Source of the DNA: Pirellulales bacterium
Lineage (GTDB): Bacteria; Planctomycetota; Planctomycetia; Pirellulales; S012-138
Length of the DNA stretch: 37,244 nt
Assembly (NCBI GenBank): GCA_028066245.1
Contig: JALCBR010000030.1
Coordinates: 1 to 37,244, forward strand
Direction of reading: 5' to 3'
Position numbers and translations under genes: made by a program. Below the pieces are notes generated by a model. It was given only the letters and a program-made list of their open reading frames with translations, did no database searches and had not been told where the DNA came from. Below are positions 1 through 8,720 of this stretch, piece by piece. Position 1 is the first letter of the stretch; each line of letters starts with the position of its first letter.

Positions 1-185
1 CCCGTTGCTGGTCCATTGCATGGGCGTGACGCGTTTGCGCCACCCCCCTGGAGGATGGAAAAATTTGACCAATGTCAATTTCGCCCGTACGCGTGAAGGC
101 AGGGCGCGCGGGAACACCAACGCCACGGCAATTCCATCCCGCGCCAGCGAGCGATGAGGACCGCCGACGAACAGAACACCAATCA
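1..185. repeat. Partial copy of a dispersed repeat, cut by the window edge
   Basis: The first about 110 bases align colinearly with 34165-34275 at roughly 80-85% identity by eye. Blocks such as GTTGCTGGTC, CTGGAGG, AAAAATTT, ACCAATGT and AATTTCGC are kept in the same order and spacing. Weaker similarity continues to about 185. The two copies are in the same orientation and lie 34 kb apart. This copy starts before the window, so its full extent is unknown. No convincing gene is present between here and the end of the oxidoreductase gene at 207. The repeat family is not recognised. Confidence 0.6.
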
Positions 186-206
186 AGGAGATGGTCTCGC
201 CAAACG

Positions 207-2402
207 TTATTCGGCGTTCACCTTCACCACCACACCCTTGAATGCCGGCGTGCGTGATTGCGGGTCGGTGGAGCGCGGCACCAGCACGTTCGCCTCCGGG
301 TAGTACATGATCGCGGAGCCAGTTCGCACCCATTCATAGCTCCGGGCGATAACACTGCGCATCTCGCCCGTCTCACTGCTGACGGTGACTTGTTGACTGT
401 CTGTGACGTCGAGTGCTCGCAGGTCATCCGGATGGATCAGGATGACATCCCGGCGATCCTGCCCACGGTAGAGATCATGCTCTTCATAGACGACGGTGTT
501 GAATTGGCCTTCGCTGCGGACAGTCATCAGCCGCAACCCTTCGCGAGCAGGCATCTCCGCGCCGCCGAGTGGCTCAACCAAATCGTGGGTGAATAATTGT
601 GCTTTACCGTCAGGCGTTGCGAACTTGGGCGCGTGAAAAGTTCGGCCTTCGATCTGAAATTCCTGCCGAGTCTCATCGATCTTTCCCAGCGCGCTCCAAC
701 CGGGCACAACCTTAGCAATCATCTGACGGATGTTTCGCGTGTGCCGGAGTTCGTTCCAGTCGATGGGGCTGTTGTCCGGCATCACAGACGCAGCAATATC
801 GGCAATCACTTCGACTTCGCTGCGCGGTCCCGGTAGCCGTCGCGGTCCTCCGTCGCTCATTCGTACAAAGTTAAACATCGATTCCTGCGTTGTTGGTTCG
901 GCTTCTTCATCGCGAGCCAGTACAGGCAGGATGATTGTTTCTTCCGCCAGACCATGCGCGTGTCCGGTGTTGAGCGTTGTGCTCATGAAGATCAGTGTCT
1001 TGAGCTTAGCCAGTGCTTCTTCGGCGAACTGCGAATCCGGGTTGGAGCCGTAGAGGTTTCCCCCCAAACAGAAGCCGAACTTGAGTCTGCCCGCGTGCGA
1101 GTCCTCCATGCAACCCAGCGTATCCAAGCCTGCCGTTGTTGGTAGTTGCACGCCGAACTCAGACTGTAGGCGATCAAAGATGGCGTCCTTAAGCTTGGGC
1201 GTGACGCCGACCGAACCGATTCCCTGCACGTTGGAATGTCCACGAATGGGGGCCAAGCCGGCACCTGGCTGGCCAACCATGCCCCGCATCAGCGCCAGCG
1301 CTGCGATGGCTTGCACGTTTTGCACACCGTGAGCGTGATGCGTGATGCCCATCGTCCAAGAGAAAATGGTCCGCTGGGATTTTGCATACAGACCAACAAC
1401 TTGATCGATTTGAGTTCGGCTAACTCCGCTCTTGCTAGTAATCTCTTCCCAGCTCACCGTTTGCAACTTTGATCGCAGTTCGCTCCAACCTTCGCAGTGT
1501 TGAGCGAGAAATTCCTCACCTGCTGCGCCACGTTCGAGCACGCCCTTCATCACCCCATACAGGAATGCTAAATCTCCGCCGATGTGCGGTTGCACATACA
1601 GGCTGGCAATCGGTGAGCCGAAGAGCAGGCTGCGAACATCGCTGGGGATCTTGAAGTTAACCAGCCCGGTTTCGATGGCCGGATTAACGACAATCACTTG
1701 GCCGCCGCGGCGGCGGACGCGCATTAACTCTGTCATCAGCCGCGGGTGATTGCTGGGCGGATTGCCACCGATAACAAAGACCAGATCCGCGGCAGCCAGG
1801 TCTTCCAGCACAATTGTGGCTGTGCCGGAGCCAGTCACGGAGGTCAGTCCGACACCGCTCGCCTGATGGCAATAGTAACTGCAATTGTTGACGTTGTTGG
1901 TGCCGTACAGTCGGGCGAAAAGCTGTAGCAAGAATCCGGCTTCGTTGGAGCTTCGCCCAGAAAAGTACCAGAACGTCTCATCTGCGGAGAGTTGCTGAAG
2001 CCGCGCCGTGATCCGGTCAATCGCTTCACTCCACTCGATCGGCTGGTAGTATCCTTCGCCCCGCTTTGCCATGACTGGCCGCGCCAGCCGCCCGCAAGTT
2101 TCCAGTTGTCGAGGAGTGAAGGCTCTCAACTGTTGGATACTGTACGTGCTCCAAAAGTCATCACTGATGGCTCCCTGCATGTCCGCGGCCATGGCTTGCA
2201 GAGATTTCTTGCAGACTTCCAGCCGATGGCCGGATTCATTGACCATGCCGCCTCGCTGTCCCCCCATCCCCACAGCGCACGTCTTGCAGGCGTTTCGCGA
2301 ACGCATGGCCTTCCACATGCGCCACACGCCACCAGATTGGTGGCCTTTTCGCCAGGCGTAGCGAATGGCCTGCCAACCGCCACCATGAGAAGGGCGCTTC
2401 AT
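207..2402 (-). CDS. FdhF/YdeP-family molybdopterin oxidoreductase
   Basis: A 731-residue formate-dehydrogenase-like oxidoreductase of the YdeP branch, expected to carry a molybdenum bis-MGD cofactor in the cytoplasm. The N-terminus has the branch signature GGGWQAIRY and then KTCAVGMGGQRGGMVNE, with CxxC and a further Cys (VCKKS) that could bind an Fe-S cluster. The molybdopterin domain follows (GRSSNEAGF, GTNNVNNCSYYCHQAS, HAHGVQNVQAIAAL). The C-terminal dinucleotide-binding domain starts near residue 625 (LMTVRSEGQFNTVVYEE) and ends PAFKGVVVKV. At the active-site loop the sequence reads CHQAS where selenocysteine or cysteine FDHs have a catalytic U/C region, so true formate dehydrogenase activity is doubtful. 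YdeP relatives are linked to acid resistance, but the substrate is not settled. No fdhD or electron-transfer subunit lies nearby. The start is well fixed by the conserved first residues. Confidence 0.93.
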   Translation of the reverse strand: MKRPSHGGGWQAIRYAWRKGHQSGGVWRMWKAMRSRNACKTCAVGMGGQRGGMVNESGHRLEVCKKSLQAMAADMQGAISDDFWSTYSIQQLRAFTPRQLETCGRLARPVMAKRGEGYYQPIEWSEAIDRITARLQQLSADETFWYFSGRSSNEAGFLLQLFARLYGTNNVNNCSYYCHQASGVGLTSVTGSGTATIVLEDLAAADLVFVIGGNPPSNHPRLMTELMRVRRRGGQVIVVNPAIETGLVNFKIPSDVRSLLFGSPIASLYVQPHIGGDLAFLYGVMKGVLERGAAGEEFLAQHCEGWSELRSKLQTVSWEEITSKSGVSRTQIDQVVGLYAKSQRTIFSWTMGITHHAHGVQNVQAIAALALMRGMVGQPGAGLAPIRGHSNVQGIGSVGVTPKLKDAIFDRLQSEFGVQLPTTAGLDTLGCMEDSHAGRLKFGFCLGGNLYGSNPDSQFAEEALAKLKTLIFMSTTLNTGHAHGLAEETIILPVLARDEEAEPTTQESMFNFVRMSDGGPRRLPGPRSEVEVIADIAASVMPDNSPIDWNELRHTRNIRQMIAKVVPGWSALGKIDETRQEFQIEGRTFHAPKFATPDGKAQLFTHDLVEPLGGAEMPAREGLRLMTVRSEGQFNTVVYEEHDLYRGQDRRDVILIHPDDLRALDVTDSQQVTVSSETGEMRSVIARSYEWVRTGSAIMYYPEANVLVPRSTDPQSRTPAFKGVVVKVNAE

Positions 2403-2565
2403 CGCGTGCTAAATCAAACGATTGAAAATTGCCAGAGCGTGGAGAGAGTTGATAATGTCGCACACGTGGCCGCAGGGCTCAATGGCTTGTTGCGAGCCGC
2501 TAGAACGTGAGGCGAGTGCGCATTCCTGGCTCATTCTTGAGCCCACACCAAACTGGGTAACGGTG

Positions 2566-3753
2566 ATGGAAGAAATGGAAGTTGAATACCAGATCACACC
2601 AGAATCGCTCGACGCACTGCGTCGGGTCGTCCTCAAACGCGTGAAGACTTCGCGCTTCTTGATAGGAATCCTGTACATCGCGTTAGTGGGCATTCCGCCG
2701 AGTTTACTCTTCTTGATCAAGGGGAGTACATTCGCAGTCATCGGCGGGTGGGTCGCAGTCTTGGCTTGTGTGATCTGGGCGCTGATCGCTACACGGCGTT
2801 CAATGGCGCAAATCCTGCAAAGCTTTCTCGACAAGAGAACGCCAAGAACTCGGCTCAAGATCTCGCCAGCGCTGTTCGTCAGCAGTGACGATTGGGGCTG
2901 GAGCCGTCGTGGCTGGTCAACAATTCACGCGGTTGACCACTTCGACGGCCACGTCATGGTGTTCATCAATGAAGTCACCGCTCACGTTATCTCTGATTCT
3001 GATTTTTCTTCTCCGGGAGAAGCGCGGCGTTTTACCGAATTGGCCGAACAATATCGCCAAGCAGCGCTCCAGGGTTCACAGCAATTTCAAGCTCCTCCCG
3101 CGCCCAAAGCTGAAGAACATTCACATTTGCAGGTCTCATTCCGTCCTTCTCCGGCCGACAAGTTGGCCATTATGCACGATGTGGACGAGCGGCGAGGTCA
3201 GGATTTGTTTTCGGGCAAGCAAGAAGTCAAAGCGGGGAATTCGCGTTGGTTGAAGATCGTCTGCTTGATCGGATTCATCATCTTGATTGCCTACAACATC
3301 CTCGCAGACATTGGTCAGAAGACGGTCTGGGGGCAAGCTCTCCACGGTGTTTTCGTGACCGTGGCCTGGGGGGCATTCGTGATCTTCTCAGTGCAGAGCC
3401 TGCGCTATCGATTAGCGCGTCGGACAACTGGAAATACCCAACCACTCACCACAGTCACAATCGCTCAGGCGGGGCTGTTGCAGACAACCGAATCACACGA
3501 GTCATTCAGTACATGGCAAACGTGGGAAGACATCCGCAGTTCGCCGAGTTACATCTTGTTTTGCCCGGTCAAACAACATATTGACCTCATCATCCCCAAA
3601 CGGGCATTCGCCACGCCAGCGGAGGCGGATCACTTCTTCGCCGTGACGAAGGAGTTCTGGGAATTAGGCCGGCACCCTGCCAACAATCAACAGATGGTTG
3701 AACTCGTCCGGGAGGACGATGGCAATCCATTCCGCTCGCCGCTGGGGACGTAA
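2566..3753 (+). CDS. Membrane protein with two tandem YcxB-like domains
   Basis: About 395 residues, apparently an internal duplication. Each half has a pair of hydrophobic helices (around FLIGILYIALVGIPPSLLFL plus VIGGWVAVLACVIWALIA in the first half; IVCLIGFIILIAYNILA plus VFVTVAWGAFVIFSV in the second). Each pair is followed by a cytoplasmic YcxB-like domain, with a Trp-rich middle (WGWSRRGWSTI; STWQTWEDIRS) and a terminal element of the type DSDFSSPGEARRF or PKRAFATPAEADHFF. YcxB-like domains have no established biochemical role. The frame is open upstream to 2422, but the ATG at 2566 or the one at 2575 gives a sensible N-terminus just before the first domain. The gene is divergent from the oxidoreductase. 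It is recognised by motif pattern only. Confidence 0.8.
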   Translation: MEEMEVEYQITPESLDALRRVVLKRVKTSRFLIGILYIALVGIPPSLLFLIKGSTFAVIGGWVAVLACVIWALIATRRSMAQILQSFLDKRTPRTRLKISPALFVSSDDWGWSRRGWSTIHAVDHFDGHVMVFINEVTAHVISDSDFSSPGEARRFTELAEQYRQAALQGSQQFQAPPAPKAEEHSHLQVSFRPSPADKLAIMHDVDERRGQDLFSGKQEVKAGNSRWLKIVCLIGFIILIAYNILADIGQKTVWGQALHGVFVTVAWGAFVIFSVQSLRYRLARRTTGNTQPLTTVTIAQAGLLQTTESHESFSTWQTWEDIRSSPSYILFCPVKQHIDLIIPKRAFATPAEADHFFAVTKEFWELGRHPANNQQMVELVREDDGNPFRSPLGT

Positions 3754-4006
3754 CGCTATCACGGGCGTCCAGTGATGTTCCGTAGTCTTGTTTGCAAGCA
3801 TTTCGGGCCCTCACCGCTGCGCGGGCTCCTCAGCGCGATATCGACGCCAGCGGTATTCCCGTTTGGGAAATTCTTTCCGGTTGTACGGAATATCTCGATT
3901 CTAACGATTGCTCCGGCCGATAGCAGTCCTGCCGAGAATGTGTTAGTGCTCCAGGCAATCTCCGTGGAGCTAAACAGAGAAGCATCTGAATCGAGTTGGT
4001 GAAGTC

Positions 4007-4450
4007 ATGAGACGCGCTGTCATTACCGCAGGATTCCTTTTCATCGCTTCCGCACTCAGTGGGTGCTGTCACTTGTGGGAGAACATTCACTACTGGGAAG
4101 ACTGCATGTTCTGCGAGTGTGGCCATTGCGACATCCAAGGCTGCAATTGGGGCTGGGGCGATTACGGCTCTGCACACGCTGGATGTTCTGGCTGCGGCGG
4201 GTGCTATTACGGCGAATGGCACATGGACACCGGCTGTGATCCTTGCGATTGCCACGGCAACTGGGTTGGTCCGGGATACGTGGGAAGCCATCATAGCCAT
4301 GGTGTTCCGTACACGGCATCTCGCCAAGGTGGAGTCGTCCAAGATCGACCACTGCAAGCCCACCAGCAAGTGCCTCAGCAACAGGAACGTTCGGCCATTG
4401 TTGCTGAACAGCCTGATCACACGCATGCGATACCTAAACGGTTGCGTTAG
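4007..4450 (+). CDS. Small Cys/Gly/Trp-rich predicted lipoprotein
   Basis: A 147-residue exported protein with no recognised family. A short signal peptide (MRRAVITAGFLFIASA) ends in a good lipobox, LSGC, so the mature chain is probably lipid-anchored in the envelope. Residues 20-90 are unusually rich in Cys, Gly, Trp, Tyr and His (for example CMFCECGHCDIQGCNWGWGD and CSGCGGCYYGEW), suggesting disulfide cross-linking or metal binding. The C-terminal third is Gln/His-rich and polar. The start has no strong Shine-Dalgarno. It lies 56-92 bases upstream of the RND transporter on the same strand and could be co-transcribed. The lipoprotein call is secure in type, not in function. Confidence 0.75.
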   Translation: MRRAVITAGFLFIASALSGCCHLWENIHYWEDCMFCECGHCDIQGCNWGWGDYGSAHAGCSGCGGCYYGEWHMDTGCDPCDCHGNWVGPGYVGSHHSHGVPYTASRQGGVVQDRPLQAHQQVPQQQERSAIVAEQPDHTHAIPKRLR

Positions 4451-4542
4451 ACAGCGCTCAAAGCGATCTCGCAAGTGCCACCAGGCGGTGATCTTATGCT
4501 CAGGGCATGGGAGCGTTCACCGTCATCGGCTACGATTCTCGC

Positions 4543-6810
4543 ATGCAACATTTCTGGAACAGCGTTGCGGATGGCTTTGTTCGCAAACCGTGGATTGCGG
4601 CTCTTCTCGTTCTGCTCATCAGTTCCGGCGCTGGGTTCGGCCTGTCGCGTGTTGCGTTTGATGACAGCCCTCACAACATCTTCAAGACCGAAGATGCAGA
4701 GTTCCAATTTCTTAGCGAAGTTCTTTCGCAATACGGTGCTGATGACAACGACTGCCTGTTGATGGTCACGGCCGAGAAGGCTGTGGATATCTTCTCAGAG
4801 GGCGGATTGACACGGCTGAGTGAGCTTGAACGTCAAGCCGCATCAGTCGAGGGTGTGCAGGAAGTTGTTAGCCTCGTCAGCCCGCAGATTCTTCAATTGC
4901 TGGGTCTGGACAGCGGGCGCTTGGCAGAAGCTGATCTCCTCGCCGCTCAAGCAAAAGCACAGACAAACCCGTTGATCCGAGGGCAGCTTCTCTCAGAAGA
5001 CGCACGGGCAACGCTACTAATCGTGCGGCTCGATTCCTGGCGAAAGAACATCGGTCAGTTTGAAGCGCCCGTCGCTGAACTTCGTGATGTCGCTAAGCGA
5101 CTGTCCGATGAAACAAACCTCACGGTTGAGATGACCGGAATTCCGCCGTTACGGGTGGAGATCTTTGCCGCTGTGGAGTCGGAAAACCGCAAGTATACGA
5201 TCATCGGTTCGACCCTCGCATTCGCCATGGCCTTCATCCTATTCCGCAGGCTGCGGTTGGTGATGATTGCAGCCACTGGCCCCGTACTGGGGGCTTTGTG
5301 GACAATTGGATTTATGGGGCTCTTGGGTCAGAAGATCAACGTGCTCAACGTTGTCCTGCCGACGTTGGTGATCGTTGTCGGCTTTACCAGCGCCATTCAC
5401 TTGCTGGTCGATGCGCGCCGGTCATTAGCTGACGGAGCTTCCGTACGGGATGCCGTGCGGCTAGCCATCGCGCATCTCGGCGGGGCCTGTACGTTGGCAA
5501 TGTTCACAACGATGGTCGGATTTGCGTCGCTGGTGACGAGCAGTGCAGAAATCCTGCGACAGTTTGGGCTGGCGTGCGCTGGCGGGGTGATCTGCTCGTT
5601 CACTTCGGTCGTTCTCACCGCGCCACTTCTGATGTTGTGGTTGATGAAAAGTGAAGTTGATGCTCAGCGCAAGCATGACCGCGCGCGACTGGGAGTGGTC
5701 ATGGAGCACTTCACGGCCTGGATTATTCGCCACCGCAAGGTGGTTGTCATTGCCGGCTGCCTGGCCACACTGTTGCCGACGGCTCTACTCCCTCAACTCT
5801 ACCCGGACACTGAGCTGACTGAGACTATTCCGGAAGAGCGCGAAAGCTTCCAGACGCTCAAACGCTGTGATCAAGTGTTCGGCGGCGTTCTGACAGTGAT
5901 GGTCGTTGTTGACTGGTCCAACGAGCTTGCGCTGTTGTCGCCGGAAGTGCAATCAACCTTGAAGGAGGTTGAAGCAACGATCCTCGAAACGGAAGAGCTA
6001 CACTATCCGCTTTCCGTGCGTTCGATTCTGCGGACGCTTGATTCAGGTCATCCTGATTCTTTGGCAGCAAAGCTCGCCTTCAGCATGGTGCCTGCGGAGA
6101 CGTATGGGCGCATGTACCGGATGGCGGCTCCCAACAGGACAATTGTCACTGCACGGCTGCCGGACCTGGGTGCGGCCGCTTACCTGAAAATTTTTGCGCA
6201 GATGGAACAGCGTCTTGAAAAGATCGCGGATGTGGAGCCGGGCGTCACCGTGAGGATGACGGGCACACCAATTTTGGCCGCGCGAAACATCAATCAAATG
6301 GTCGTAGACCTGGCGACCAGTTTGACACTGGCGGCCATTGTGATCTTTGGCGTGATCACAGTCGCCTTTCGATCGCTCAAGTTGGGACTGTTGAGCTTGG
6401 TCCCCAACTCATTTCCGCTTGTGCTAACCGCTGCGATGCTGGTTGTCTTCAGCCAACCGCTCCAGTTGGCCAGTGTGATCGTGTTTACGATCTGCTTGGG
6501 CCTGGCGGTTGATGATACCATTCACTACCTCAATCGCTTTCGTCGTGAGTTGAGCCAATCCAATGACGTTCCCGCGGCTCTGCGTCGTGCGTCACATTCC
6601 GTTGGGGCAGCCTTGGTAACGAGCACGCTGGTTCTGCTGGCCGGCTTCGGCAGTGTGATCTTCAGCGAAATCCCCACCAGTCGGCTTTTCGCGTCGCTTG
6701 CCTGTACTGCGATGGGTGCGGCACTGTTAGGCGATCTGGTGTTTCTACCGGCGCTCCTGGCCGTGGTGGTGAAGAATGACGAACAACCCGTGACCTGTGA
6801 CACGGACTAA
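4543..6810 (+). CDS. RND/MMPL-family transporter
   Basis: About 755 residues with the duplicated RND topology: a first helix (PWIAALLVLLISSGAGF), a large periplasmic loop (about residues 40-210), five clustered helices, then a second helix, loop and five-helix block. Diagnostic features are DDSPHNIF after the first helix and GLAVDDTIHYLNRFRREL in the second sterol-sensing-like block, where the paired Asp are the expected proton-relay residues. It is closest in style to the MMPL/HpnN/Patched-like branch, which moves lipids or hydrophobic compounds out of the inner membrane. No membrane-fusion or outer-membrane partner is adjacent, so it probably works without a classical tripartite complex. 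An in-frame ATG at 4507 would add 12 residues; neither start has a convincing ribosome site. Confidence 0.92.
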   Translation: MQHFWNSVADGFVRKPWIAALLVLLISSGAGFGLSRVAFDDSPHNIFKTEDAEFQFLSEVLSQYGADDNDCLLMVTAEKAVDIFSEGGLTRLSELERQAASVEGVQEVVSLVSPQILQLLGLDSGRLAEADLLAAQAKAQTNPLIRGQLLSEDARATLLIVRLDSWRKNIGQFEAPVAELRDVAKRLSDETNLTVEMTGIPPLRVEIFAAVESENRKYTIIGSTLAFAMAFILFRRLRLVMIAATGPVLGALWTIGFMGLLGQKINVLNVVLPTLVIVVGFTSAIHLLVDARRSLADGASVRDAVRLAIAHLGGACTLAMFTTMVGFASLVTSSAEILRQFGLACAGGVICSFTSVVLTAPLLMLWLMKSEVDAQRKHDRARLGVVMEHFTAWIIRHRKVVVIAGCLATLLPTALLPQLYPDTELTETIPEERESFQTLKRCDQVFGGVLTVMVVVDWSNELALLSPEVQSTLKEVEATILETEELHYPLSVRSILRTLDSGHPDSLAAKLAFSMVPAETYGRMYRMAAPNRTIVTARLPDLGAAAYLKIFAQMEQRLEKIADVEPGVTVRMTGTPILAARNINQMVVDLATSLTLAAIVIFGVITVAFRSLKLGLLSLVPNSFPLVLTAAMLVVFSQPLQLASVIVFTICLGLAVDDTIHYLNRFRRELSQSNDVPAALRRASHSVGAALVTSTLVLLAGFGSVIFSEIPTSRLFASLACTAMGAALLGDLVFLPALLAVVVKNDEQPVTCDTD

Positions 6811-6916
6811 CCTTTGCTTGCCGTGATGAACCGCTGCCCCTGAGAGTGTTTCTCGGTGAGAATCATAATTGCCGCCTGCAAATCGCTTCATCTCGCGGCG
6901 TGGATTCCGAAATTCA

Positions 6917-7747
6917 TCACCACGCGGTCCACCCGCCGTCAACGGTAACAGCCGCCCCAGTCATATAGTCACTGGCGGAAGACGCCATGAATAGAACTGC
7001 GCCTTGATAGTCTTCGGCTTTGGCCATACGGCCAAGTGGCGTGCGCCGCTCATACTCGCGGACAAATTCATCGCCCTGATTATCGAACACGCCGCCAGGA
7101 ACCAAGCAGTTGACCCGGATGTTGTGCTCTCGCCAATGGACGGCCAAGTAACGGGTGAGTTGAATCACGGCTGCTTTGGAAGCTCCATATGCCGGCGGCG
7201 AGTTTACACCGGAATCTCCGTACACGCGGGGATCCGGTGAGACAACACCATACGTGGAGGCGAGGTTGATAATTTTTCCCTGCCCATTCTCGATCATCTT
7301 TTTTCCAAATGCCTGACAGGTGTGAAAGACGGCTGTCAGGTTCACGTCAATCACTTGCCGCCAAGCTTCCGTCTGATCATTTTCCGGCGAAGAAGAATAG
7401 AAGCCGGTTCCGCGAAACTGAGCGGAGTTGATCAAAATCGACGGCGGTCCGCACGCTCGCTGGACATCCGCGACAGCGTCCGCCAGCTCATCGGCTTTTG
7501 AGACATCGCGCGGAATGGCCCAAGCTCTGTTCTCGCCCCCTGAAGCATTGATCTCCGTGGCGAGCTGTTCCGCCGATGCGCCATTCATATCGACAATCGC
7601 TATGTTTGCGCCAGCGGAAGCGAGTGCTTGACACAACGCGCGGCCGATTCTGCCAGCGCCGCCGACAATCACGGCGACTTCATCCTTCAAGCCGAAAAGC
7701 CCTTGAAGAAACGTCGAGTCCGGATTGCGCTGGGAATCTTCAGTCAT
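6917..7747 (-). CDS. Short-chain dehydrogenase/reductase (SDR)
   Basis: A 276-residue classical SDR. The Rossmann motif is VGGAGRIGRALC near residue 33, with an acidic residue (VDMNG) after beta-2 that favours NAD(H). The NNAG-like segment is replaced by INSAQF. Catalytic Ser lies in LASTYG and the YxxxK pair in YGASK. The C-terminus SDYMTGAAVTVDGGWTAW is typical. An insert (SPDPRVYGDSGVNSPP) between Ser and Tyr resembles sugar-acid or nucleotide-sugar-associated SDRs. The substrate cannot be assigned. It begins 46 bases after the end of the peroxiredoxin pseudogene on the same strand and may share its transcript. It converges with the RND gene, with no obvious terminator between them. Confidence 0.93.
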   Translation of the reverse strand: MTEDSQRNPDSTFLQGLFGLKDEVAVIVGGAGRIGRALCQALASAGANIAIVDMNGASAEQLATEINASGGENRAWAIPRDVSKADELADAVADVQRACGPPSILINSAQFRGTGFYSSSPENDQTEAWRQVIDVNLTAVFHTCQAFGKKMIENGQGKIINLASTYGVVSPDPRVYGDSGVNSPPAYGASKAAVIQLTRYLAVHWREHNIRVNCLVPGGVFDNQGDEFVREYERRTPLGRMAKAEDYQGAVLFMASSASDYMTGAAVTVDGGWTAW

Positions 7748-7793
7748 CCTGAGGATCTGGGTTTGCCAGGATCAGGTCACCATCGACGAGAGG

Positions 7794-8270
7794 TTATTGC
7801 TCCAAGTTCTGCAGCGCCTTGAGCACGTGTTCGTCGTGACCATCTACTTTGACGCTTTTCCACATCTTGGAAACTTTGCCATCGGGTCCGATCACAAACG
7901 TGCTGCGTTGGATGCCCATCCGCGTTTTGCCATATTGGACTTTCTCCCGCCATGCGCCGTATTTTTCTGCTACGGCGTGATCAGGGTCCGCCAGCAGCGG
8001 GAAGTTGATCTCAAACTTGTCCCGGAATTTTTCATGGCTTTCCACGCTGTCAGGGCTTACGCCGAGGACAACGGCACCCAATTTCTTTAGCTTCGCCGAA
8101 GCGTCACGAAAGGCGCAAGCCTCGCGAGTGCAGCCGGGTGTGTCGTCACGAGGATAGAAGTAGAGGACAACCGGTTGGCCTTTGAAGTCACTGAGTTTGA
8201 CTTTCTCTCCGGCATATGTCTAGAGCGTAAACGCCGGCGCCTTTTGGCCAGCTTCAATCCAATCAGCCAT
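7794..8270 (-). pseudogene. bcp: Bcp-type peroxiredoxin gene interrupted by an in-frame TAG
   Basis: Reading from the ATG at 8270, the frame encodes a normal peroxiredoxin Q/Bcp of about 158 codons except for a TAG at 8220-8222 (codon 17). Before it is MADWIEAGQKAPAFTL. After it the frame continues TYAGEKVKLSDFKGQPVV and then YFYPRDDTPGCTREACAF, carrying both the peroxidatic (codon 47) and resolving (codon 52) cysteines. The rest matches the family to its end (GIQRSTFVIGPDGKV). No good restart lies between the TAG and the cysteines; the first in-frame TTG at 8081 would make a fragment lacking both. One base change would restore the gene (for example TAG from CAG, AAG, GAG, TCG or TTG). It is either a very recent nonsense mutation, a sequencing or assembly error, or a readthrough codon. 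Intact Bcp reduces peroxides using thioredoxin. Confidence 0.85.
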
Positions 8271-8720
8271 AACTCGAATGAATCTTACAAAACAAATGGT
8301 TGTGTGCCGGCGACGAAGCGCCACGATTGCGGCGCGAGTATAGCCGCACGGACGGCCAAGGAAAAGTCGCTGGTATTCTCAAGTCGCTTTCGAATCTGGG
8401 TGCCACACGATGAAAATCTGGTGGTTTGTAAGATTGCATTTCGTCTGACAAATTTTGCAACAACACTCATGCATCAGCGCGAAGAGTTTGGTATGGCTTC
8501 CGAGCGTACTCTTGCCTAGTTGGAGGCGGTGGCAAGCGCAAGTTGGTAATTCAGCGTCAAACTTTGCCGGTTGCGTCAATTCGCGCATCCCTTGTTGGGA
8601 GTCGTCAAGGAGTTTTCACCAATGTCGCGCTGTTCGGCACGCGACTTGCCAAAGTGCCTGGTGCAGCAAGCGAATGCATGCTCTCCTCACGTACGGAAAC
8701 GACCTTTCTCGGAGTGTCCC
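8271..8720. other. Divergent intergenic region upstream of bcp and pgsB
   Basis: 450 bases between the divergently transcribed peroxiredoxin and pgsB genes. No open frame here resembles a protein; the longer ones are low-complexity shadows. The region should contain promoters for both directions, but no convincing -35/-10 pair could be picked by eye. GGAG at 8711-8714 lies six bases before the pgsB ATG and acts as its ribosome site. The phrase TTTTCACCAATGTCGC near 8611 has a short match to the dispersed repeat, too short to count as a copy. Confidence 0.5.

Noticed and set aside
72-2510. Plus-strand open frames opposite the YdeP-type gene
   Set aside because: They lie antisense within the conserved oxidoreductase gene and their products are Arg/Ser/His-rich with no domain pattern.
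8600-8640. Possible third copy of the dispersed repeat upstream of pgsB
   Set aside because: Only the phrase TTCACCAATGT is shared; flanks do not align, so chance is a sufficient explanation.
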